A stretch of 64,000 nucleotides of DNA from Tribonema minus (Eukaryota; Sar; Xanthophyceae; Tribonematales; Tribonemataceae), in contig JAFCMP010000090.1 in the NCBI GenBank assembly GCA_017506865.1, positions 744,001 to 808,000 of the forward strand, read 5' to 3'. Below the pieces are notes generated by a model. That model was not told the DNA's origin. It saw nothing but the letters and a program-made list of their open reading frames with translations, and did not search any database. The translations under genes and the position numbers were made by a program. Positions 30,012 to 38,200 of this stretch are shown piece after piece. The stretch's first letter is position 1. Each line of letters begins with the position of its first letter.

Positions 30012-31573
30012 AAATCGGAGTTTACGCAAACAACTCCAACATGGCTTCTTGGCTTCCTCCATTTACAGACTACATATCAGCTGTACACTTTGTCTGTGAT
30101 GTGGGTGATTTGCCCTTGCTTAATGTGAAATCCTGGATAGACAGGGGGCTGGAGGTGCATATCGGTCTCACATTTGTCGATGGTCTCGACAGTGTGGCCG
30201 CTGGCAGACAGGATGAACAGCTCAAAACCTTTGCCAAAACATATGAAGGGCTATGGTTGCATCCGTTTGCATCCTTCAACTCGGCGCTTACCGATCCTCA
30301 CCTGTTCATTGTAGCTTACAGACACATTGTGGACATTATCAGGAGCGTCAGCAACTCTCACAAGTTTGTATTGCAGTACTACTACAAGAAGGGCATCTGC
30401 GAGTGGTCCACATGGTACCCTGGACCAGCTTACACTGATTGCTTTGCCATCACTGCTCAAGCAAAGGCTACAGGACTGAGGATCGATAACATGATAGCAG
30501 AGGCATACACAGAGGTCAGCAGACTTGACGCAGCAATACCATTTGTCATTGTTCCTGTAGGAACCAGTGTAGCAACTGAGAAAAGTGGCTTCATCAGCGA
30601 TGCTTGGAAGTCCCTATCTGCCTATACCCGCGTACAAAGAGTAATTTGGGACTCGAGAGCTCCCTATGCCTTCACCGACACCTCTGCTCTCTACTCAATT
30701 TGGTGCCAGGGAGCAGATCCGTACAAGCTGCCGCCATTGCGATATGCACCTGTGAAACGCCAAACTGTTGTTGGTGTGCGGATGAAAAGTGATGCCGAGC
30801 CATTTGATTTCGAAAAGTCTGCCGCAATCAGGTTGGATGCAGTTTTAAATTATCGGCCTCCTACATCAATAGGATTTGAATGGATTCGAACAGATGGCAA
30901 GCAGCAGCAGCTTGTTCTTGAAATGCGAGACTCGCTCATAAACATACTGAACGGCAAGTTTGACAAGGAAGTCAAGCAGTTGGCATTTGACATCTCAGCC
31001 GTGCGCAACGAAGTGTGGATACGCCCCCTGCACGAATTCAATCTCGGGACAGATGTCTATCCATGGTGTATATACCCCTACACCACAGACAAAATACAGC
31101 TGTACAAGAAAACTTGGCGTCACATTGTGTCCCTCTTCCGATCTGTCGGTGCTCCAGTCAAGTTTCAGTGGTGTTTTACGTGCAAGAACCCAGCTGATGA
31201 TCCGACATCTGTCGTAGCTACAATGTATCCAGGATCTGATGTTGTGGACCAAGTTGGCATTGACGTATATACAAGACAAGGGGCGAAGCCCCTGCCTCTG
31301 GCAACACGTATTAGAGAAGTATACAGGGACTTGGTGTCCCTGAACAAGCCAATATTTATCGGAGAGACATCATGCACAGACATCGGTTTGGACAAGGCCA
31401 AGTGGATCGGCGATGCCTGGTATGCTCTGGCGACAGAGTTCCCGCATATATGCATCATAAACTGGTTCATTGAGAACAAACCCCAGGGTCAGTGGGGGTT
31501 GAACACGGATGAGGAGCAACAAGCATGGGTGGATGGATTTCGCAACTTCAAATGGCTGACGAGCGTAATTTAG
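30008..31573 (+). CDS. GH26-like glycosidase with a duplicated, apparently dead N-terminal barrel
   Basis: 521 residues. The C-terminal half (about 245-521) has the GH26 (beta-mannanase-type) signatures: IRPLHEFN with acid/base Glu343, WRHIVSLFRSVGA, QWCFTCKNP, YPGSDVVDQVGIDVYTR, and PIFIGETSC with nucleophile Glu453, then INWF. The N-terminal half (1-235) repeats the layout (LWLHPFASFN, YRHIVDIIRSV, WYPG, FVIVPVGTS) but has Ser89 and Gly185 where the two catalytic glutamates should be. So one active and one inactive barrel are fused. No signal peptide is visible. The gene overlaps the glycosyltransferase gene by four bases; together they probably remodel a virion or host glycan. Confidence 0.75.
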   Translation: MKIGVYANNSNMASWLPPFTDYISAVHFVCDVGDLPLLNVKSWIDRGLEVHIGLTFVDGLDSVAAGRQDEQLKTFAKTYEGLWLHPFASFNSALTDPHLFIVAYRHIVDIIRSVSNSHKFVLQYYYKKGICEWSTWYPGPAYTDCFAITAQAKATGLRIDNMIAEAYTEVSRLDAAIPFVIVPVGTSVATEKSGFISDAWKSLSAYTRVQRVIWDSRAPYAFTDTSALYSIWCQGADPYKLPPLRYAPVKRQTVVGVRMKSDAEPFDFEKSAAIRLDAVLNYRPPTSIGFEWIRTDGKQQQLVLEMRDSLINILNGKFDKEVKQLAFDISAVRNEVWIRPLHEFNLGTDVYPWCIYPYTTDKIQLYKKTWRHIVSLFRSVGAPVKFQWCFTCKNPADDPTSVVATMYPGSDVVDQVGIDVYTRQGAKPLPLATRIREVYRDLVSLNKPIFIGETSCTDIGLDKAKWIGDAWYALATEFPHICIINWFIENKPQGQWGLNTDEEQQAWVDGFRNFKWLTSVI

Positions 31574-31674
31574 CTCAAGGCTCTTGCACCGTCAATGTGA
31601 TCATGGACCGGAACCTGGTCATGCTGGAGCCTGAAACGCGGCCTTCAGATGTTAAATTATTTGCCTCATAGTGT

Positions 31675-32040
31675 ATGATTACAACTACACTTTGCAGCGG
31701 TCCTAACTGCAGAGAGCGAAAATACAGCTTTGATTCAATTGATGAATACAAGTACTTTAACCGCCAGAGTATAAAGTATTCTATGACGTACCTCAAGTCC
31801 AATGTGTGGTGTGTCAACATACCTGGGCGGCCAGGGTGTACATATGGGTTTCAGTCCAAAAATTTCATGATAGAACACAAGGGACAATGGTCTAAAAGTG
31901 TTGAGAAGACCCTGAGGCGCAGTGTTCAGTACTGGCGTGAAAACTTGAGCAAGCGCATGGAATACGACACGTTGGTGTCGGTGGTTTTGAGTCGGACATG
32001 TCCTGATGCCATAGCCTTGATTAGGGACTTTATATTTTGA
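31675..32040 (+). CDS. Unknown small protein
   Basis: 121 residues. N-terminus has CSGPNCRERKYSF and later NVWCVNIPGRPGCTYGFQ; the central part reads like a small beta-rich domain with nearby aromatic residues, the C-terminal half is helical (EKTLRRSVQYWRENLSKRM). No family recognised. Lies 102 bases downstream of the glycosidase gene. Confidence 0.5.
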   Translation: MITTTLCSGPNCRERKYSFDSIDEYKYFNRQSIKYSMTYLKSNVWCVNIPGRPGCTYGFQSKNFMIEHKGQWSKSVEKTLRRSVQYWRENLSKRMEYDTLVSVVLSRTCPDAIALIRDFIF

Positions 32041-32111
32041 TTGTTGGCAGAATAGGGTGACGCTATCAAGACACTATTGCTAAATAATTATGTGTCCAGG
32101 GTGTAAGAAAC

Positions 32112-32687
32112 ATGTCTGTTGCAGTCGCTAGTGGAGGCATTGCAGAGCAGGCCCTAGGTGAACGGTACCAGTTAGGCAATCGTTTCATCAAGGATGAAAT
32201 CCAGTACAATACATTAGCGTACAAAGTGACATATGTAGGCTGCGCTGCACTGTCCGTGATCCTACTTGTTGCGGGTCTGCATACATACACGCAGATAGAC
32301 CCGGCTCGCACAACAGTGCCTGGCAGAGCTTCTGATGTGCGGAGCGACATATCAACTACTCGCTCGCTAGATCCTCAAACTCACAAGTACAAAACAATCA
32401 CAAGGTCGACATATACATTCAATGTGAAGTATGCGCATGAGGGAAAGGAGTACACCATAAGAAATGTAATGCAAGACAGGGCAGTGAATGAAGGCAGCAC
32501 AGTGCAGGTGGAATTCAACAACACTGACCCCTCTCAGGCATGGTTGTGTTGCAAACTTTCATCAAAGTCCTCTGCTATTGTGTTGTGGAGCGCCGCAGCA
32601 GCGCTAGGCATGCTGGCTGGAGGAATGTTTGCATTCCGTAACAATACATTCATTGTGAACCGTGGAAAGACTGCAACATCTCTCTAG
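32112..32687 (+). CDS. Two-pass membrane protein, DUF3592-like
   Basis: 191 residues. Membrane segments at about 38-57 (VTYVGCAALSVILLVAGLHT) and 154-175 (AIVLWSAAAALGMLAGGMFA) flank a beta-rich loop of about 95 residues (YTFNVKYAHEGKEYT, then GSTVQVEFNNTDPSQAW). This layout is that of DUF3592 proteins, where the loop often shows 'Y.V.G..Y' and 'V.Y.P.nP..A' segments. A virion or ER membrane location is inferred. The stop codon overlaps by four bases the stop of the convergent thioredoxin-like gene. Confidence 0.62.
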   Translation: MSVAVASGGIAEQALGERYQLGNRFIKDEIQYNTLAYKVTYVGCAALSVILLVAGLHTYTQIDPARTTVPGRASDVRSDISTTRSLDPQTHKYKTITRSTYTFNVKYAHEGKEYTIRNVMQDRAVNEGSTVQVEFNNTDPSQAWLCCKLSSKSSAIVLWSAAAALGMLAGGMFAFRNNTFIVNRGKTATSL

Positions 32688-33169
32688 AAGCCATCATCAA
32701 AGAAGTCCGCCTTCTGTTTGCGGGAAGAAATGGTGCAAACCCCTCCAACACACTCTGGCATTGGAGTCGTGTTGCCAAAGCTGTCGAAATCGACAAAGTC
32801 TACGCTCTTGCCTTGCGCAACGATTGATCCTTTACTGAGGAGAACGTAGTATGGGACACTCTTCATATTCAGAAACCGTTTGAGGTGCTCACGCTCCGTT
32901 TCCGCCACGGCCACATGAACCACATTGTTCAAGCCAGCCACGATATCTCGCGCTGCCGCACAATCATCAAGATTGACAGCCACACATTTTACACCATGCC
33001 GAGCCGCAAGTGAGCGCGCATTTGTGTTCAGATGTTGCAACGCAGCAGGGCACCTGGTGCACTTCGTTGTCCAAAAGTCAAACAGCGCCATGTCACCACC
33101 AGCAGCGCCCAATGTTGTGTTGGTCCCTGCAGCATCAATATGGACGCAAGCAATATTCGATATACTCAT
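32684..33169 (-). CDS. Thioredoxin-like protein with CTRC active site
   Basis: 161 residues. Residues 24-50 give the beta-strand/active-site segment MALFDFWTTKCTRCPAAL with Cys37 and Cys40 (CxxC followed by Pro, as in TlpA/thioredoxins). Later VKCVAVNLDD and the cis-Pro segment MKSVPYYVLLSKG complete the fold. A Cys pair near the C-terminus (ECVGGVC) may be a second redox site. No signal peptide is obvious. Giant viruses carry thiol oxidoreductases for virion disulfides; this one is a candidate for that or for redox signalling. Confidence 0.72.
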   Translation of the reverse strand: MSISNIACVHIDAAGTNTTLGAAGGDMALFDFWTTKCTRCPAALQHLNTNARSLAARHGVKCVAVNLDDCAAARDIVAGLNNVVHVAVAETEREHLKRFLNMKSVPYYVLLSKGSIVAQGKSVDFVDFDSFGNTTPMPECVGGVCTISSRKQKADFFDDGF

Positions 33170-33749
33170 GTCGTAAGCACAAGTGTGATCAAACGATTGT
33201 TTTCAATGATATTTATTAAAATGTTACGTTGCTGTTCAGAAATCGAAAAGGCCAGATTCGATTTGAATTTATTGATTTTAGTGCACGTGCTAACTTTGGT
33301 TCACATACTACGAATCTTACAATTTTGTCAAATCGAAACGGCCAGATTCGATGTGAAACTGTCACTCAAGAAATTTTGTAAATGCTGAGCTTGGAATAAT
33401 GCTGTCAACAAATTGGAAAAGGCCAGATTCGATTTAACCAGAAGTTTGACCATGCGCTAGGCTGTTGTACAATACTCAACATGAAGGGCAGATTCGATTT
33501 GCACATGAGTGTCGTATATTAACTGTGCCTGGCAGGTGCAAGCGTTGGCGCGAAAAGCGAATTGCCTTTTAGCGCGCATTTAATGTAACCTGGGTCTAGG
33601 TGTAAATACGCTACATTCTCTCAAAAGGCCTTGCATGCCTATGTCTACTTGTCTTGTTATATGAGTGCCTGCAGCAGCCATGCAGAAGCACACTCCACCA
33701 TGACTAAACGTGTACTGATAGAGAAAGAAGAATTCAAGTCAAACAGAAC
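33170..33749. other. AT-rich non-coding region with four spaced repeats
   Basis: 580 bases without a supported gene. The left part is very AT-rich and carries the four copies described at 33240-33500. The rest holds no feature I can name. Confidence 0.5.
33240..33500 (+). repeat. Four spaced palindrome-like repeats, core GGCCAGATTCGAT
   Basis: Copies at 33240-33264, 33330-33354, 33410-33434 and a shortened one at 33483-33500. Full copies read AAATCGAAAAGGCCAGATTCGATTT or close variants, with AATCGAA facing TTCGATT around a 9-base centre. Spacing is 90, 80 and about 75 bases. The surrounding DNA differs, so the cores are conserved against their background, as in iterons, operators or matrix-attachment sites. 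Confidence 0.75.
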
Positions 33750-33941
33750 CTACAGTCCCCACCGTGCCAGATGCTTGCGGATGCTCGAGCTCCGGTGTTT
33801 GGGGGTTGACTTGCGCTTCGGCGTGGCAGACTTGCGACGAGGTGACTTGCTCTTGCGAGGGCTCTTGCGCGGAGACTTGCGGGCAGCCTTGCGTGGACTC
33901 TTGTTGTAACCCATTGGCATTCGATACACATTATACAACAT
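33750..33941 (-). CDS. KSPRK basic protein, histone H1/protamine-like
   Basis: 63 residues from 33941, or 56 from an internal ATG at 33920. Apart from the first residues it is built of SPRK/SPRRK/TPKR units (NKSPRKAARKSPRKSPRK, then KSKSPRRKS), ending SSIRKHLARWGL. SP(K/R)K motifs bind AT-rich minor grooves and are regulated by proline-directed phosphorylation in histone H1 and sperm histones. A DNA-condensing virion protein is the likely role; two kinases in the window could phosphorylate it. Its ATG lies three bases after the ClpP stop on the same strand. Confidence 0.7.
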   Translation of the reverse strand: MLYNVYRMPMGYNKSPRKAARKSPRKSPRKSKSPRRKSATPKRKSTPKHRSSSIRKHLARWGL

Positions 33942-33944
33942 TTT

Positions 33945-34685
33945 TTACGCGAGAATTTCATCAATGATTCCTTTTTCGAGGCACACTCTGGCTGAGAACC
34001 ATTCGTCAGTTGCTAGCACCTCATCAATCTCTGACCGATTCATGGCAGTTCGGTCCAAGTATATGTTGCGAATCATTGACATGAAGAGGTCCATGTTGCT
34101 CACTTGCTGCTCAATGTCTGCAAACTTGCCGCTCGCACCTCCAGACAACTGGTGCAGAAGCATGATTGAATTGCGGTATGCGTAGCGCTTAGCACAGGAC
34201 ACGCTAATGAGGGTTGCGGCTGACGCTGCATACCCATCAATGAACGAGTCTATCGGTACAGGATTGCGACAGATGTAGTCCACCAGACCAAATGTCGGCA
34301 TGAGAGCCCCACCTTGGCTCTGAATATGCAGCTCTATACGGAGAGGGTGAGAGATACTTAGGGCTGCGGTGTACTGTTGAAGTTCCTGTGTCGCATCGGC
34401 TATGGCTCTCCTTATCATTGCACATGACTCTGCACTGACCTCAGCATACATGTAGATTTTGTTGTTGACGCGCTCTACTGCACCGTACTCTGGCTCCTCA
34501 GCAGCTTCGGCTGGTGACGGTCCTGGTAGTGCGAGAGCAGATGTTGCAAACGTAGCACCACCATATTTGATTAATTCAGCTCTGCTCATCAACGGCACGG
34601 AGGTGGGCATATGCATACCAAGGCCGACAAAGCCCAAAGCGACTGATGGCATGACAAGCACAACAAGGCACCTTTGCAGCAACAT
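33945..34685 (-). CDS. clpP-like: ClpP-like serine protease with composite N-terminal targeting sequence
   Basis: 246 residues from the ATG at 34685. ClpP signatures are intact: LHIQSQGGALMPTFGLVDYI, GYAASAATLIS with Ser155, SIMLLHQLSGG with His178, and LATDEWFSA with Asp227, and the Ser-His-Asp spacing matches ClpP. Residues 1-19 are a signal peptide (MLLQRCLVVLVMPSVALGF); Phe after a small-residue motif resembles the ASAFAP-type site of complex red plastids. Residues 43-63 (GATFATSALALPGPSPAEAA) resemble a lumen-transfer signal ending in an A-x-A-like site. No ClpX-type partner is in the window. Either a captured plastid gene or a viral ClpP sent to the secretory/plastid route. Confidence 0.82.
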   Translation of the reverse strand: MLLQRCLVVLVMPSVALGFVGLGMHMPTSVPLMSRAELIKYGGATFATSALALPGPSPAEAAEEPEYGAVERVNNKIYMYAEVSAESCAMIRRAIADATQELQQYTAALSISHPLRIELHIQSQGGALMPTFGLVDYICRNPVPIDSFIDGYAASAATLISVSCAKRYAYRNSIMLLHQLSGGASGKFADIEQQVSNMDLFMSMIRNIYLDRTAMNRSEIDEVLATDEWFSARVCLEKGIIDEILA

Positions 34686-34950
34686 GTTGTGCTTGCTACT
34701 CGGTGCCCGCACATTTAAATGAGCGCTCAACGTCCATGCATGCCGTTGCAAACATGAAAGCATTGTAGGCTGCTGGAAATTTAGTCGAGTCAGTCTGCAA
34801 AACCGAAATCCAAATCGAGGGTGCATGTTGGAATGTTTTACTCCATATTTCATTGATCACGTTGTACATTCTTTGTATCTATTTTTATAGAAATGTAATT
34901 ATTGTCCTTGTATAGGCGTTGTGCAATCCGCACAGTCCAATCAGCCAAGG

Positions 34951-35187
34951 TCAAGAAGCAAAATAGCTTCCACCCCCGTCCTGAACTGCTCGAGCGCTCT
35001 CTAGCTGTGATGGAGAAGTCTTGCTACTACTGATCTGCGCCTGCGTGGCACCACCTGAGGCACCTACCGCAGCTGCAGCATCAGCATCACTCTTGCGCCC
35101 CACAAGGCGCATCAGCCACCCCAGAGGTGTGTTTGTTGCCTTCGGATACGGTCGAGGCAAATATGGTGTATGAAGAGACTTGTCCAT
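34951..35187 (-). CDS. Small unknown protein
   Basis: 78 residues from ATG 35187. Pro-rich N-terminus (PYLPRPYPKATNTPLGWLM), then a basic segment and an Ala/Ser/Gly-rich tail. No domain. Supported only by position and clean start; could be a minor virion protein. Confidence 0.4.
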   Translation of the reverse strand: MDKSLHTPYLPRPYPKATNTPLGWLMRLVGRKSDADAAAAVGASGGATQAQISSSKTSPSQLESARAVQDGGGSYFAS

Positions 35188-35269
35188 GATGTTTGTCTTA
35201 ATGTGGTACAAGATATTTCTGTGCATTGCGCAGAACTCGCATTGCCGTCAGGGGCGCGCTCTTTCCGCT

Positions 35270-38200
35270 TCATGCCCTTCTCCGTTTAATGCGGCTTTGT
35301 TGATTATCCTGGTCATCCTCCACAACGTCCATCACCTGCTGACTATCTAATGACTTTCCTTGCAAGGCCGCCTTGCATGCCTTGAGCTCGTCTTCCTTGA
35401 TTTTCAAAAAGTCGTTGCAAGCCTGCGTACACTCCTGTTTCAGATTCGCCTCCTTCTGCTGCCACTGACCAGCGAGCTCTGCCTCTCTCTGCTGGAGTGC
35501 CTGGTCCTTGATGTGCATTTCATGTTGACACTCTGATATCTTGGTTTGAAGAGCTTGTTGAAGCTGGACAAGCTCGCTTTCCTTGAGTTGTAGTTCAGAT
35601 ACCTTGGCTGCCAGTAAACCTTGCTTCTGACTGACCTCCAGTGACAGCTCACTTATCTTAGCATCTTTATCTGAAAGAGCACTGTTACAGCGGTCCGTCA
35701 GGTCTTGCACTTCCTGAGCCTTGATTCGGAGCTGTTCTGTGATTGTCGTGACTTGGCCCTGCAGAGTTTGTACTTGAGACTGAAGCCTCGCCAGCTCCGC
35801 ATGACCTAACTCATTTTCGGCATCGCATTGAGCCAAATGCTGGTGCATGTTCTTGAGTTGACTTTCAACATCTGCAAGAGATTCGGCTGCTGCAGACAGA
35901 TCACTCGCGCAACGCTGAGACTCTACCGCCTTTTCTTGCAGTGAGGACTGCAGCGCAGCCTGAGATGACTGACACTCGCTCAATGTCTGCTTGAGTCCAT
36001 CAAGTTCAGTAGCATTATCTTGAAGTGCCTTGCGCGTGTTGGTGACTTCGGACTGCAATTGCACTTTGACACTCTCTTCTGCTGCCGCCTCCAGTGCTCT
36101 TGCTTCTGCAGCTTCAGCGCAGTCTATACGCGAGCGCTCCAGCTCTGCAGCCAGAACGTTCCTCATCTCCACAGCCTTGCGCAGTACATCGTTGAGATTG
36201 TGCAGATAACGCGCGCTGTCAGACCATTCATCATACTCGCTGCCTAAGGGGCGTCCATCATTCATGCTGTCCACCACCCTTACCTCAACTTGGTGCAAAA
36301 TGTTTTGAAGGTCGAGCACTTGCTTTTGAAGTTCAAGTATTTCACCTGTGAGGCGCTCCAGTTCATCCTTCTTTGCCTGCAGAGCACTGGCAGCGGCGCT
36401 CTCCTCCGTTTGCCGCACCACCTCCCGCCCTTCCAGCTCAGCTACATGCTGCTGCAAGGCTGCCATATCTGCTAAAAGCCTATCGCGCTCCGCACTGCAT
36501 GCGCCGATGCTCTCAAGCGTGTCAGTCGTACCTGTCGAAGGCACAGACGCTGCTGATGTTGAGTGCAACTGCAACCTTTCGTGTGCACGTTCATACTTGT
36601 GAAGCAATTTGTTGTACTCAGTTTCACAATCCTTCTTGGCACTTTGCTCAGCCAAGAGAACTCTGTGAGCATCTTCGAGGGTCAGCTTTTCTTTGATGCA
36701 CTCATCCAGTTTGTTGATTGTCGATGAGTGCTCAGAAATCAGCCTAGCGTGTTCCTGGTCAAGGTCATGAAGTTTCTGTGCAACTGCTGTGCGATCAGCA
36801 GCGTTGTCAGACTTGCCGCTCATTGCAGCATTGAGCTGATCCTTGCACGCATTGCGTGAACCGAGCACCTGCTCCAGCTCTTCTGCAAGCATTGAGCGTG
36901 CTTCAGTTAACTGCTCAATGGCCTGTGAAAGGGACTCCCGTTGTGAAGAGCAGTCCGCCAACTTCTTGGTGAAGTCAGCATTCTCAGCTTGCATGAGGTT
37001 CTGGAAGTTATGGAACGCCTTATCCCTGCTGCCGAGTTCACGTGCATGATTTGCGCTGATGATGCCACTCTTCTTCTTGCACTCTGCTTCGCAATCTGCT
37101 ACACGTTGCCGCATGACAGTTTCATACTTGCGCATTGTTTCATTTCGTGCCGCAATGTCTTCTCTGTGATCCTCTTTTGCTGCAGCCAAGTCCGCAACAG
37201 CAGCTGATTTCTCTGCAACCAAAGCTTTGTACGCTGCCTCTGCATCCTCATGTTGTTGCTGCTTTGCTTCAGACATAGCGGCAAGTGCTGCAGCAGCATT
37301 TTGAGCCTCGGTTTCCTTAGCAGCGACCAGAGCAGCATATGCTGATGCAGCATCGAGCGCTTCCTGTGCTTTCTCAGCAGCCAGTGCATTATATGCTGCC
37401 TCTGCATCATCATGCTGCTGTTGCTTTTCTGCAGCCAGTGCATTATATGCTGCCTCTGCATTGACATGTCGCTGTTGCTTTTCTGCAGCTAGGGCATTGT
37501 ACGCTGCCTCTGCATCAACAAGTTGCTGTTGCTTTTCTGCAGACAGAGCGGCAAGCGCTGCAGCAGCATTTTGAGCCTCGATTTTCTGAGCAGCGACCAG
37601 AGCAGCATATGCTGATGCAGCATCGAGCGCTTCCTGTGCCTTCTCAGCAGCCAGCGCATTATATGCTGCCTCTGCATCATCATGCTGCTGTTGCTTTTCT
37701 GCAGCTAGGGCATTATATGCTGCCCCTGCATCGTCATGCTGCTGTTGCTTTTCTGCAGCCATTGCATTATATGCTGCCTCTGCGGCGTCATGTTGCTTTT
37801 GCTTTTCTGCAGCCATTGCATTATATGCTGCCTCTGCGGCGTCATGTTGCTTTTGCTTTTCTGAAGCTAGGGCATTATATGCTTCCTCTGCATCGTCATG
37901 TTGCTTTTGCTTCTCTGCAACTAGTGCATTATATGCTACCTCTGCATCATCACGTTGCTGTTGCTTCTCTGCAGACATTGCCGCAATAGTAGCTGCAGCA
38001 TTCTGCTCTGCACTATCCTTGGCAGCTAGCAAAGTAGCATATGCTGCTGCAGCATCGCGTGCTTCCTTTGCCTTCTCAGCGGCCAGTGCATTATACGCTG
38101 CCTCTGCATCATCATGTTGCTGTTGTTTCTCTGCAGACATTGCTGCAATAGTAGCAGCAGCATTCTGCGCTGCACTGTCCTTGGCAGCTAACAAGGTAGC

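Noticed and set aside
33240-33500. CRISPR-like array
   Set aside because: There are only four copies with unequal 75-90-base spacing, the cores are palindromic with variations, and no cas-like gene is present.
33631-33909. Leu/Arg-rich rightward reading frame
   Set aside because: It is the antisense shadow of the KSPRK gene.
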